DNA from: Cutaneotrichosporon cavernicola
Taxonomy: Eukaryota > Basidiomycota > Tremellomycetes > Trichosporonales > Trichosporonaceae
DNA length: 64,000 nucleotides
Direction: 5' to 3'
Assembly (NCBI RefSeq): GCF_030864355.1
Contig: NC_083393.1
Location: 3,348,001-3,412,000, forward strand
The position numbers and the translations under genes are program-made. Numbering within the stretch: position 1 is the first letter of the stretch; every line of letters starts with the position of its first letter. Under the pieces are notes generated by a model that made no database searches, was not told the origin of the DNA, and worked only from the letters and a program-made list of their open reading frames with translations. This document shows positions 20,723-31,135 of the stretch, piece by piece.

Positions 20723-23680
20723 TTACAACTCGCCCTTGCCGGCGTATGTCTGCCGCGCCGCGTCCGCCGCCATGGCAGCAGTGATACGGTCGTTGCGCGA
20801 TATGTCCATGGCGTCCGCAAGGCGCTCACGGACACGCACGCCGAGACGCCTCCGTCCGCGGGGGAACGGGCGTGCGACCTCGTCGTCCGCAAGCATCCGG
20901 CGGGCGAGGATCAACGCCTCGCGCGTCCGGTCGTTCATAGAGTCGACCGGCCGCTTGTTGAGATAGTTGAGCGCCTTGCGCACAATGCCGAGGAGCTTGG
21001 GCGTGAGTTCCCAGGTCGCTCCGTGACCCGGTACACCCTCACAGAAGGCGTCGGTGGGTGCCGCACCCGCCTTCCACCGCTGCGTAAAGTGGGATATGAA
21101 GTAGATGCAGCCAGGCACGTCGCGGTCGCGCCGGATTGCATGGGCGACCGTCACGACGAGGCGCTCGTTGGGGTCGACGGAGGCAATGTCTTGTCGTGCC
21201 AAGGTGACAGCACGCGATGGCTGGTCGGCCATTACATGCGAGTTGACGAGGACTTCGAGTGCCGTCGCGTCCACTCCGCACGGGAGGGTGCGGATGGCCA
21301 TGTACACCCGCCGCGCGGCTTGGAGGTTACCCGCGTGTGCCCAACCCTGTACGAGGGAGGTCAGCATCAGGCGCTCGACCTCTGGCGTTGGGGGCATGTG
21401 CTCGCTCTGTCGCGTATCCGTTGCCAAAGCGTACGTCTGCTCGGCCTCGGTCATCGCCCCGATGCGCGCGTACGCCTGCAGAAGAGTCAGGTAGTGGCTC
21501 GCTTTGGGCCGGAAGCCGCGCAGGATGAACGACTGCCAAGTCTTCTGTACCGACTGGACGGGCCACACGCCGTCCATTGCCAATGCGTCGTACAGCAGTC
21601 GGTTTGACAACGACTTGCCCGTGCTCCGCTGTCCTGAATCATTGAGAATCTCAATCTGCTTGGCGAGCATGTGTCGGAGTGCACCGCGCGTCTCTATGCC
21701 TGAGCTTGGGGAATCGAGCGACGTTCGCCCAGGCTTGGCCTCGAGATACTTCTCCTGGTACTTTGGCTGGCGGGAAGCGATGCGTACAACCTCGGTGAGG
21801 ATGACGTTGATCTGGTCGACGGTCGGCTGGTCGCGCGTGCGCTCGAGGATGCCCTCAAGCAGTTGGGTGAGAGCGGTCGGCGAGCTGAGAAGGGTCGTTT
21901 TCGCCAATTTCAGGGCGAGGACCACGGAGCGGCTGTCGGGCTCGATCCCACCCGCCCGCATGAGGACGAGAACGTCCAACATCGCCTGATAGTTGTGCGA
22001 CACGCACACGGCCTCGAGCACGGCGTTGCCAGTCAGAATCGAAGGCACGAACGCGGAGGGGATCGGCCATGGCGAGCGCGAGTGGTTGTGAGTAACCGCC
22101 GCCTCGAGTATGAGGGCAGACTCCTGTCCACGCCCAAGGCGTATCAATGCGCGGCACAATTGTGCGACAACCTTGTCTGTGACAGACTCGGGACGGTGGG
22201 AAAAGAGTGCCCAAGCCTGCTTGACGCCCTCGATATTGCCTCTCCGTGACGCAATACTGAGTGCGAGAAGCGCAGTCTCGTCCAGTTCGCGCCGCTGTTC
22301 CTCGAGCTGGCCAGTGCGCTCGAGCTCGTAAATTTCGGCGATCAGGCCCTCGGCACCATCGAGGTCGCCCGAGTCGATGCACAGTTTCCCCAAGGCATTA
22401 GCGAGGTTGACGCGTGGGGCGAGACCGAGGCGGTTCAGGTCGTGCCGCACGCGCTCAGCGAGCTGTGGGTCAGAGCCGAGCATGCGGTGTCCCTCGAGCA
22501 GGGCGAGCTGGACGTTGTCCGGGTCGATGCCGGCAACACTCGCGACGTGTACGGCGCGCTTGGCGGACGCGACGTCACCGAGCTGGAGATGCGCCTTGAT
22601 CAGGCCGCAGAGTGCCTCCTCGCCCGCTTCATTTGGCGGGATCAGGCTGAACAGCTGGACGGCCCGCCAGGGCTGCTGTAAGACCAGGTTGGCGGTCATG
22701 AGGATCGAGACGAGGCGGGGTGTGTACAGCGAGGCGGGGAGTCCGCCGACCTGCGGCGCGTACTTGTCGGTTGGGTGGTTGGCGCCTGGTCCTGGAAAAA
22801 GGTCAGTTGCGAGCTGCCACTCGCCTGCACCCGCAAGGTCCTTAACCAGCCACTCCCAGTTGAGCAGCTCGCGTCCCGTGCGAATGAACTCGCTCATACG
22901 CTCCGCAAATAGTTCAGCGATGAACTGCTGTGCGCCAAAGACGATCGCGATCTGGAACAGTCCGCGCAACGTCCGTCCCTTGAGGTTGTATCCAATGAAC
23001 TGGGATGCCTCGGGCCGCTTGTGTACGCGATGGGGTTCAGCAAACAGCAGCGCGCGCACGATTCGGAGCGCCTCGTTTGCGGCGATGGGATCGATAGACG
23101 CGCGCAGCTGTGGTGATGGATGTACCTGCGTGACGAGGTTGTAGATCATGACCCGGAGATCTTTGGTTGTGATGGTGAAAAGGTCTGGTTGTGACCATTC
23201 GCGCAACCACAGCATTGCGCCGACAGGATCGTACACTACGCGCCGCCGGAATCGCTCGACGGGTCGAAGATCGTCACCATCGTAAGGAGGCGGCGGGCCA
23301 CCATCTGCAGGGCGAGTCATTGCTCCTGCGCCGGGGTTGGGTCGCCGGGATCGCCCATTGGAGAGGGCGAGGTTCTCGGCGAGTGGTGCGGGTTCTGGTT
23401 CTGGTTCAGGTGCGAGCCCAGCTACAGGCATTGGTGGTGGTGGGGGCGGTCGATGGTCGATGCCAAAGCCTTTATGGGTCTCGGCTTCGTCGTGTGGTTG
23501 GCTAGCAAATGCCATGGCAGTATATCGCCCTGTGCTGGTCGAGAGGTCTCTGGCTCGCTGGCTGACACTGCCAATACTGTGAAGGTGCGGCAGCGCCGCA
23601 CGCCGCTCGGCCTGCTTGCTCGACTCGGCGAACGCAGCCCCGGCCAGGCGGGGGAGGCGCGCGCCCCGTGAGGAGAGCAT
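20723..23680 (-). CDS. Pentatricopeptide-repeat-like protein, probably mitochondrial (985 aa)
   Basis: This is a single-exon gene. The N-terminus is Arg/Ser/Ala-rich without acidic residues in the first 13 positions (MLSSRGARLPRLAGAAF) and fits a mitochondrial presequence. After a Pro/Glu-rich linker (EPEPEPEP), the protein is a helical-repeat array from about residue 150 to 900. Repeats such as LLQAYARIGAMTEAEQTYAL and VQGWAHAGNLQAARRVYMAI have the helix-turn-helix spacing of PPR motifs. Fungal PPR proteins act in mitochondrial RNA maturation or translation; which RNA is bound cannot be read from this sequence. It shares the 429-bp region 23681-24109 with the divergent OCA-family gene. Confidence 0.8.
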   Translation of the reverse strand: MLSSRGARLPRLAGAAFAESSKQAERRAALPHLHSIGSVSQRARDLSTSTGRYTAMAFASQPHDEAETHKGFGIDHRPPPPPPMPVAGLAPEPEPEPAPLAENLALSNGRSRRPNPGAGAMTRPADGGPPPPYDGDDLRPVERFRRRVVYDPVGAMLWLREWSQPDLFTITTKDLRVMIYNLVTQVHPSPQLRASIDPIAANEALRIVRALLFAEPHRVHKRPEASQFIGYNLKGRTLRGLFQIAIVFGAQQFIAELFAERMSEFIRTGRELLNWEWLVKDLAGAGEWQLATDLFPGPGANHPTDKYAPQVGGLPASLYTPRLVSILMTANLVLQQPWRAVQLFSLIPPNEAGEEALCGLIKAHLQLGDVASAKRAVHVASVAGIDPDNVQLALLEGHRMLGSDPQLAERVRHDLNRLGLAPRVNLANALGKLCIDSGDLDGAEGLIAEIYELERTGQLEEQRRELDETALLALSIASRRGNIEGVKQAWALFSHRPESVTDKVVAQLCRALIRLGRGQESALILEAAVTHNHSRSPWPIPSAFVPSILTGNAVLEAVCVSHNYQAMLDVLVLMRAGGIEPDSRSVVLALKLAKTTLLSSPTALTQLLEGILERTRDQPTVDQINVILTEVVRIASRQPKYQEKYLEAKPGRTSLDSPSSGIETRGALRHMLAKQIEILNDSGQRSTGKSLSNRLLYDALAMDGVWPVQSVQKTWQSFILRGFRPKASHYLTLLQAYARIGAMTEAEQTYALATDTRQSEHMPPTPEVERLMLTSLVQGWAHAGNLQAARRVYMAIRTLPCGVDATALEVLVNSHVMADQPSRAVTLARQDIASVDPNERLVVTVAHAIRRDRDVPGCIYFISHFTQRWKAGAAPTDAFCEGVPGHGATWELTPKLLGIVRKALNYLNKRPVDSMNDRTREALILARRMLADDEVARPFPRGRRRLGVRVRERLADAMDISRNDRITAAMAADAARQTYAGKGEL

Positions 23681-24109
23681 GCCTGTTGGCCTGAAACTTG
23701 GGGCTTGGGTTAGCCGAGTATCGAGTAGTGGAAGAGCTCACTGGCCTAGACGCCGGGCACTGTGGGCAGTGTCGCAGTGTCGTGCCGAGCAAGACCGAAG
23801 TCCAAGTCCGAGTCCGAGGTTGACTGGGGGTAGGTGTTGCCGAGTACTGGCGCGATGGGTTGAAGGATACGACGTCTGCGTCCCAAGTCGGCCAAAGTAA
23901 AAGTGTAGGTCAAATGGCGAGGCGGACAAAGGACAACCACGTGGTAGCCACAAATCCAAAAGTTGAGATCAGGGTCGCAACGAGGCGACGTCACGGAGTC
24001 GAACCCGGGTCATGTTTGGTCTTTGGGAGATGGGTGGAGGGATGTTACATCTCTTGGCGATTCTGTTGTCTCGTCCGCCTCATCATTCACGCGCCAGCGC
24101 AGCTGCGCC
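23681..24109. promoter_or_regulatory. Divergent promoter region of the PPR-like and OCA-family genes
   Basis: The two start codons are 429 bp apart on opposite strands. No coding frame is supported. GGGTTCGACTCC, read on the minus strand around 24000, resembles a tRNA B box but lacks the rest of a tRNA. Confidence 0.5.
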
Positions 24110-25005
24110 ATGGCGTCCAAGACACCCGCGTCTCTCATCCAAGTACCAGAGTGCTTCGCTATCGTCGAGCCGGGCGTGTATCGCTGTGCCTCACCCACGA
24201 GCTCACAGGTATGCTCCCTTCCAGTTCCTTAACATCTAACACAAGGTCCCCTTCCTCCAGAGTCTGGGTCTACGCACGATAATCAGCCTCACGCCCGAAC
24301 ACCCTGCCCGCCAACTGGTCCTCTTTGTCCGCGCCTCGGGAGTTGAATTTGTATGTCCCTCTTTGAGGGGTATGGGGGCTGATATCAGGTTCATCTGGGG
24401 AGTGCGTTGTTCCAGCCTCAGAACGATTGGCGGCCTCTCAACGATGAGATAGTCAAGTCTGCGCTTGAGATGATCCTCGACGTGCGCTCGCACCCTGTGC
24501 TTGTGATTGATCCGTGCGTCTGCGTTTTCCGACTGAAGTGTTTCCAAGTGCAAGTCTATGGAGGGCTGACAATAGACTTGGGATCCACCAGACGGGAGTC
24601 GTGTTTGGGTGTCTCCGCATGTTGCAGGGGTGGAACTTTGCCAGTGCGCTGTCCGAGTATCGCGCGCATTCTGGGCCTACAAAGCACAGATACTGCGACG
24701 AGACTTATATCGAGTTTTTTGATCCCGACCTCATAAACCTTCCACCGAATCACGATCTGCCGGCTTGGTGGTACGAGGCCGACGGAGCGGACGACGGGTG
24801 GGTCGAAGTCGACCCGCCACCCAAGGAGAAGAAGAAGAAGGACAAGGATAAGGGAAAGGAGGGCAAGGAGGGAGAGGAGGAGAAAGTGAAGGAGGCCAAG
24901 GAGGAGACCTTCGACACGGCCAAGAGCAGCCGCGCACTAGAGGGTAATGGCGACGCGCACGCAAACGGCGCACATCGACACGGTGCCGACGGCGGCGTGG
25001 GGTAG
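24110..25005 (+). CDS. SIW14/OCA-family tyrosine phosphatase-like protein, active site degenerate
   Basis: It belongs to the Y_phosphatase2 family (Siw14, Oca1-Oca6), which includes inositol-pyrophosphate phosphatases. Four exons, 24110-24208, 24246-24350, 24389-24513 and 24576-25005, have introns of 37, 38 and 62 nt and give 252 aa. The fold-defining features are present: VEPGVYRCASPTSSQVPFLQ, then LGLRTIISLTPEHP, and later GCLRMLQGWNFASALSEYR. The catalytic loop, normally HCxxGxHRTG, reads IDPLGIHQTG. The nucleophilic Cys is Asp109 and the phosphate-binding Arg is Gln115, so the protein is predicted inactive. The loop spans the third junction, but the frame leaves little choice of splice sites. 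The C-terminus is a Lys/Glu-rich tail. Oca-type pseudophosphatases are known in yeast; I cannot say which paralogue this is. Confidence 0.82.
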
Positions 25006-25234
25006 TACTGTGTCGATTTCGCGTTCTTCGTGATTCGGCAGTAGCATAATTGTACCACTTATGTACTGGTTCTCTCTGAGCAGAGTGGCTGCTCCCACCC
25101 TATCCTCCGCCAGCTTCCACCAGTCGCGATGCCCGTCGTCACGGCCTGTGTGACCCCTCTCCGTGCCAGCCACCGGATCCAACACTCCGTATGGATGCAT
25201 TACTACTGATGGCATACATGAACTAGTATACAGT

Positions 25235-27275
25235 CTATGACTTGAACTTGAGCGGGTCGACCTTACGTCCCTTGCCTCCGCGTCCTCCGCGTCCGCCTCG
25301 TCCACGTCCACCACCCCGCCCACGCTTCGCGAACGGGATGTGTCGCCCGTCGCCCACGTCGCCGCCAGTCGGCAATGCTGCAATCTTGGGCATCAGATAT
25401 CCCGGGACGTGCTTGAGATGCTTGCTGGTACGGCCGGCATGAAGCGGCGCGTCGTGGCGCAGGAATGCGAGGTCGAGCGGGTTAGCGGCGAAGTGCTGCT
25501 TGAGCTTCTCCGAGTTAAGGAGTTCGCGGCGGACTTCCTCTCGCCGCGCATCCTGTACGCGCTTCGAGGTGACGGCGCGCAGCGCGTCCTCCATGCGGTA
25601 CCTGAAGCCTTCGATCTCGCCGCGGCGACCTCCCCAGTCCCACTCCTTGATCTCTGCGTCGGACTCGGCCTTGACGCGCGCCTTGATCCGGTTGAATACT
25701 TCCTCGTCTCGCTTCGCAGTCTTCAGCGACACACCCTTGTCTTTCCCCCACTTGTCCTTGGGCACAACGAAGGAGAGGGCAAGGCCCGAGTGCCCTGCAC
25801 GCGCAGTCCGGCCAACACGGTGGAGGTAGGCGGTGGCGGTGGTGGGAAGGTCGAAGTTGATGACGGATGACGCGGCGGTGAAGTCGATACCGCGCGCCAT
25901 CGAGTTGCCGGGGCCGCGCTTCTTCTTGCGCGGTGCACCAGCTGGTGGGGAGGTGGCGCGGCGCTTGGAAGGTCCGGCCTCAGCGTTGGTGTCGGTAGTT
26001 TCCTCAGCCTCGTCCGCCTCCTCCTGAGCCTCATCGTCCTCGTCGTCGCCCTCAGCATCTTCCTCTTCCTCCTCCTGCTCCTCCTCTTCCTCCTCCGCAG
26101 CCTCCTTCTCGACATCGTCGGGGTTGGCCTCGTCCGTGGCAATCACGACGTCATACACACCACGGTTGAACTCCTCGACGACGTGGTATCGAGAAGCCAA
26201 TGGCAGCTCCGAGTTGACGACGCAGCACTTGATGCCAAAGTGTTCCAAGAACAGACGGACGCGGTACCCGCGCTCAATGTCGTTGACAAAGATGATCGAC
26301 TTGCCCTTGATGAGCTTGAGCTTGAGCAGTACAAAGATGAGGAGGAACTTGTCGCCCTCAGAAGTGTGCGTAAAGTGCTGGGTGAGGAGCGAGGATGCAG
26401 TGGCGGGCTCCGAGAGGGTGAGGATAGCGGGGTTGCGGAGCACGAGGCCCTTGATGCTGTTGATCTCCTCGCTGAGCGTCGCGCTCATGAGACACGCCTG
26501 CGTGCCGAGCTTGGGGACAAAGTTCATCGCGGGGTCGAGGATACGGCTCAGGTCGTCCTTGTGGCCGTACGAGAGGAGGAGGTCGGCCTCGTCGATAGCC
26601 AAGAAGGCGAGGTGTGCGAGGTCGACACTCTTGCTCTGCAGCAGGGCGAGGAGCTTGGTTGGCGTGGCGACAACCACATCGGGGTTATCGTTGAGGAGGA
26701 CGCTGTCGTCAGCCTCTAGCTCAAAAAGAGAAGAAAGAAGAGGTATCAGAAGGAAGGCAACGGAAGTATCCACACGGTTTTGCGCTCTCGGACACTTGCC
26801 CGAAGGCATTTACATCCGAAAAATGCTTCATCATGCGAGAGAATCGGACAGGTACTCACCGCTGGATGTTGGCGCCACCGGCAGCGACGTTGACGACAGA
26901 CACAACGCCCTCGGCATACACCGTGAGCGCTTTGACAAAGTTTGTGACCTGGATCGCGAGCTCGCGGGTTGGGACCAGCACGACCGCCCGCGTCACCTGG
27001 TACGTGGGCGAGGTGGGTTCCTCGGCAATCTTGGCCTCGAGGATACGCTGGACGGCGGGCACGACGTACGCCGCCGTCTTGCCGCTGCCTGTGCGGGCGC
27101 GGGCGAGCACATCTTTGCCCTCGAGGAGGAGAGGGATGGCCTTGGCTTGCACGAGTGTTGGGTGGGCAAACTTGAGGTCGGCGAGTGCCCGGAGCACGCG
27201 TGCGTCCAGCAATGTGCTGAAAGGCGGCGAGGAGAATGTTAGCTCGGCATCGAGAAGAGCTTGTTGTGGTGCCAT
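25235..27275 (-). CDS. DBP9: DEAD-box RNA helicase DBP9 (DDX56), ribosome biogenesis
   Basis: This is an ATP-dependent RNA helicase of the nucleolus required for 60S subunit assembly. Two exons, 26860-27275 and 25235-26702, are joined by a 157-nt intron and give 627 aa. Motifs in order: Q-motif region (FAHPTLVQAKAIPLL), motif I (ARTGSGKT), Ia (PTRELA), II (DEAD in LAIDEADLLLSYG), III (SAT), V (ARGIDF) and VI (HRVGRTARAG). A long acidic insertion (Glu/Asp runs) followed by Lys/Arg-rich sequence lies between the recA-like domain 2 strands, as in other Dbp9 proteins. The C-terminus is an Arg-Gly-rich tail ([15 protein letters not shown]). The acceptor used (CTGACGACAG) is fixed by frame; the more obvious upstream AGs fail. 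The start is the ATG at 27275. Firm call. Confidence 0.93.
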
Positions 27276-27639
27276 GGTGAAGGCGACAGAAGGGAAATAT
27301 TGACGGGCGAAATCAAACTTGCACCTTCTGAAATCGGTGCGAGGCGAGGCACGTGACAACAAATGCCACGTGTAGGTTCTGACTGATACCAGGCGTACAG
27401 GTCTAACGGTCTAACGGTCCAACGGTCTAACGCGCTAACTGTCTAACGGTCAAACAGGTCTTGAGGTCTCGCAAGGTCAACTTGAGACAATTGCGAGTCA
27501 AACACGCAGTACACACGTCAACCGCACCTCGCATCGCACCTCGCATCGCACCATGTACTATGTTTTATAAAGCATTCCAGTTTCGCATTGCTACTTATCA
27601 ACTCACAACACTCAATTCACATCCACTACGGTAATCTCA
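27276..27639. promoter_or_regulatory. Divergent promoter of DBP9 and the 27640 gene, with tandem repeats
   Basis: This is a 364-bp region between two divergent starts. It contains a seven-copy array of an 8-bp unit (GTCTAACG) at 27401-27456 and a 12-bp unit (CGCACCTCGCAT) repeated 2.5 times at 27523-27552. These may be arrayed regulatory sites. Confidence 0.5.
27401..27456 (+). repeat. Tandem array of the 8-bp unit GTCTAACG, seven degenerate copies
   Basis: Copies in order: GTCTAACG twice, GTCCAACG, GTCTAACG, CGCTAACT, GTCTAACG, GTCAAACA. Four of the seven are identical. Confidence 0.9.
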
Positions 27640-29247
27640 ATGCCCACCTTCTCCAGCTTGCTTCAGCCTGGAGCACCCTTCCCCACCCCAACCTCGGATG
27701 CGTACGAATCTGCGCTCAAGCTCATCCTTGGGGAGGAAGACGCGGCATGCGAGGCCGATCTCCAGACGTGGTATCGCTTCATCTGGAGCAGCGTACTTGG
27801 CCGCGTTGCGTACGGTCGAAGCTTGCCGACGCTAAGCGGCATTGTCACCATCAACCTCGCCGAGCGCCCAGGGCCGACCATGGCCTGGCGGGAGTGCTCT
27901 GTCCATCATGACCTCACCAGCTGGGCCACTTCGGCATTGCCTGCGGGAGAGGCCTTGCCATCGTCCTGGGGGTTCAAGTTCCCCGACCTGGGCTTTCTAG
28001 CCGGCTCGGCAGATCGGCGGCGTTTCCTCGTGGCCGCGTCTGGGGAAATCAAGGTTCCTGCGCGTACATCCGCCAGCGACACGTCGCATCGCAATGGGCC
28101 GTGGACAGCAGCCCTGGCGCAGGAGGTTATCTACGCCCTCTCCATTGCGGAAGTGTACGGATCGCGGTTGGGTGTCATCGCTGTCGGCACACAGCTCTGC
28201 CGCCTCGTTATTCGCAGCTGGGCCCCATCATCGCGCTCTCTCGGGCTCGAGGTGTCGCCCGAGTTCCACGCGTACCTGGGTCCCGGTGAGTTGCCTCTTG
28301 AGCGGCTCGTCGAGATTATTCGACAGTTCGGCGGGCGTGTGGGCGCCCTTGACCTGCGAGAGTCTACTGGCGACGTGGACTCCATCTCGCTGCGGCGCCT
28401 ATGGGGGCTGTTGCACGCAGCAGCGACCAGCGTGGCGAACCAAGACGTCCAGGTGAGGCAGCTCGTCTCCGACGTCGTCCCGAGCATGGCAACTGTCGAG
28501 GTAACCGCTGAGGGCGAGAGCCTCCTGATGGGCTTATCGTCCACTCGTCGCGAGTTGAGGTCCGCAGCGATCGCCTCAGAAGCCGCTCCCCTCTCGGAGT
28601 CGTCGTCGGGATACGACAGCAGCGACGAGTACGAGCCTAGTCCGAAGCGGAGGAGGACAGCTAGGCCGCTGACACAGGGGTACCCGGCCCCTCCGCGTCG
28701 ACGCTCCAGCTCCTTAACAGGGAGTCCGCCTCCAATGGCGGGACCTGCCCCAGCAGGCGCGGACGTGCTTTCAGCGCCGGTCAACGAGCCTTCGACGTCG
28801 ACGCAGACGGAATCGCGGGAGTTTACGCCCTCGCGCGAGTCCCATTCGAGCTACGTCCAGGACTGGGTGGCCGCGCAGACTGGTCGACGCATCGCGCGCT
28901 CTCGTGCGCTGTTCCCTGACCGCGTCAGTCCCGCCGGCTCGGACGCAACTTCGGACGGGTCGCTGGTCGATCCCGACCGCCTCATCGACATGCTTGCAGC
29001 GCTGCGCATTACCGTGCGCCCCATGCTGGCGGAGGAGATGGACGACGTGCTGTCGCGGGGGAAGCCCAGCGCGACGAACGTAGCGGCTGCCAGTTCAACG
29101 ATGGCTAGCGCGCAGACGATCGCTGCCCCACCTGCCGAAAAGGCGACGGACCATTCGGCGCACGCGCGGACTCCGCGCGTGGTTCCGTCGGCGCGTCAGG
29201 ATCTACCCTACGACGCCTCCCCCGCGGCGTCTTTAGCCACGTATTGA
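27640..29247 (+). CDS. Hypothetical protein with a possible PD-(D/E)XK nuclease-like core (535 aa)
   Basis: This is a single-exon gene that I cannot name. Residues about 25-215 look globular. Within them, FPDLGFL (Asp116), then ASGEIKVP (Glu136-x-Lys138) and then ALAQEVIYALSIAEVYG (Gln161) occur with the order and spacing of the D...ExK...Q core of PD-(D/E)XK folds. After these, LGVIAVGTQLCRLVIRSW resembles the strands that follow that core. From about residue 290 the protein is disordered, rich in Ser, Pro and Arg, with a basic patch (SPKRRRTARPL) that could be a nuclear localisation signal. The nuclease reading is inference from a short pattern. An inactive fold, or chance, are the alternatives. 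It is divergent from DBP9 and converges with the pseudouridine synthase at 112 bp. Confidence 0.7.
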   Translation: MPTFSSLLQPGAPFPTPTSDAYESALKLILGEEDAACEADLQTWYRFIWSSVLGRVAYGRSLPTLSGIVTINLAERPGPTMAWRECSVHHDLTSWATSALPAGEALPSSWGFKFPDLGFLAGSADRRRFLVAASGEIKVPARTSASDTSHRNGPWTAALAQEVIYALSIAEVYGSRLGVIAVGTQLCRLVIRSWAPSSRSLGLEVSPEFHAYLGPGELPLERLVEIIRQFGGRVGALDLRESTGDVDSISLRRLWGLLHAAATSVANQDVQVRQLVSDVVPSMATVEVTAEGESLLMGLSSTRRELRSAAIASEAAPLSESSSGYDSSDEYEPSPKRRRTARPLTQGYPAPPRRRSSSLTGSPPPMAGPAPAGADVLSAPVNEPSTSTQTESREFTPSRESHSSYVQDWVAAQTGRRIARSRALFPDRVSPAGSDATSDGSLVDPDRLIDMLAALRITVRPMLAEEMDDVLSRGKPSATNVAAASSTMASAQTIAAPPAEKATDHSAHARTPRVVPSARQDLPYDASPAASLATY

Positions 29248-29359
29248 ACGAGCGTGAGTTGTTAGCTTGTATTCTCTTAGACTCCTGGATCCTGGATGCA
29301 TGTAGCTCTACTGTATAAATGTCACATTTGTGTGGCTGTACCAAAAGACGATACATGGC

Positions 29360-31135
29360 CTATCCAACGGCACGGACGCCCTCCTCCACCTCCACCTTCT
29401 CCGGCTCGGCAGCATCCCCCAAAGCCTCATGCGGCACCACACTAACTGGCTCCTCCCCCGCCCACCCCCTCCAATCTCCATCCCACTCCTCACCAGCCCA
29501 CCTAGGCAACGGCGTAGCCCAAGTCCCCAACCTCTCCGTAGTATACCTGAGCGCGTGCAGATAAATAAAGAGGGTCGACGGGTCCGGGTCGTCAGCAACG
29601 GGAACGAAACAGTCGTGGCAGAACCCCTTGGGAATATGTGCCGGACGGGGCATGTGTCGGATGGCCTCCTCGGGGATTTCGGGGCGTTCGGCCGCCTTCT
29701 GCGCACGCGCGCCCTGGTTCATGCGGGGATGAGGGATCTTGGGCCTCTTGTCCTTTTCTGATGCAGAGGCATCAAGTGCGTCCTGCACCTTCTTGGTGGC
29801 GTAGACTACCTCGTTCCATTTCACCCAATCTTCCGCCTCGTCTCGCTGTCTCCGCAGCGTGGCGATAACGTTTCGCGCCTGCGTACTAAGTCGAATTGGC
29901 GACGTGAGGTCGACATTATCCGTCACTCGTGTGGTCGCGGCGCGTTCGGGACCCTGCTCACGACCAGCGAGGCGGTCTGCGTCACATGGAACCGGGGGCG
30001 GAAGACCAGTTTTGCCCCCACTCGCCTTGGCGGCCTGGACACGTTCAGCCAATGCCGCAAGGTGGGTATTCTGTTCTCCCTGCTCGACGAGATCTACGCC
30101 TCCGCGGCCACAACCCGGCCCGAACGCTGCCTCGCTCGCATAGATCGGGTCGTTGGAAATTGGATGGCCAAGGTATTGGAGGTGTACGCGGATCTGGTGA
30201 GTCCTTCCGGTGAGGGGACGACAATGGACGACGCTTTGGTCCCGCGAAGCGTCGTAGCTCATGCGCGTGAACACCGTCTTGGCGTCCTTGCCCTCCGGCG
30301 CGATGATGACTAACCCCATCTGCCTATCCACCGTGAGGAGAGGCTGGTCGACGGTGATTTCTTCTTCGGGGAATCGGCCATTAACGCGCGCGACGTATTC
30401 CTTGCCGACCTTTCCTTCCAAGAATTCCTGCGCCAAATCGCGCGAGGCCGGCCCACTCAGCGCCAAGATCATAAGGCCGGAAGTAAGGCGGTCAAGGCGG
30501 TTTACGGCGTATCCCTTGATTCCGTGTTCGGCCAGCAGGGCCTCCAACATTGTGTGTTTAAAGTATCGCCCAGCCGCGTGAACGGGCATGCTTCCCGGCT
30601 TGGAAATTACGCAGAATTCGCGCTCTCGGTCGATGTGCAAAAGCACAACCGGGTCGTTTGTCACCGGCGGCTCGTGGCGGTGTACCGTGTTGCTGGGGTC
30701 AGTATTGCCTAGATAAAGGAGAGAGACTCACTCCAACCTGTCACCGTTGCGCAGAATGTACTCGGGATACGCTGCGACTCCGTTGACGCGCGTCACGCCG
30801 CTCTCAAGCGCGTGCCGGTAGTACTCTACTGAGCGGTCGCGGAACTCGGTCGCAATGACCTCGAGAAGCTGGCGACCGATCCAGCGGTTCTTTACAAAGG
30901 TGCGGTACGGCCACCAGTAGGGCTTGCAGTACCGCAGCATCGGGTGCATCCCGTTGGGGTAGCGCATCTCGGTGTCCGTTGACTCGGCGGTGGCGTGGTC
31001 TGAAGACGAGTCCGCGGGCTGGGCCACAGCGCTCTCGCTGGTGAGTACTGGGTCGCTGCTCGCGGTCGTGTTGGGACTGGGAGTCGGATGCGTCACTTGC
31101 GTATCCGATGGCGCCAAAGCAGGCTCCGTTGACAT
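29360..31135 (-). CDS. PUS9: tRNA pseudouridine synthase of the RluA family (PUS9/RIB2 type)
   Basis: It isomerises uridine to pseudouridine, probably at tRNA position 32. Two exons, 30732-31135 and 29360-30692, are joined by a 39-nt intron and give 578 aa. The junction restores GDRLDNTVHRHEPPVTNDPV, typical of Pus8/Pus9. An S4-like N-terminal region (VTRVNGVAAYPEYILRNGDRL) precedes the catalytic domain. The catalytic aspartate is in YAVNRLDRLTSGL, with HCRPLTGRTHQIRVHLQYLG downstream. The C-terminal about 180 residues are a family-variable extension with CHDCF and an acidic end. There is no deaminase domain, so it is not a full RIB2 fusion. Whether it serves cytosolic or mitochondrial tRNA is not settled; the N-terminus is Ser/Thr/Pro-rich rather than a clear presequence. 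Confidence 0.88.

Noticed and set aside
23960..24060. tRNA-like B box (GGGTTCGACTCC on the minus strand)
   Set aside because: The T stem does not pair and no A box or acceptor stem is found upstream.
27401..27552. CRISPR-like repeats
   Set aside because: The units are contiguous without spacers and the genome is eukaryotic.
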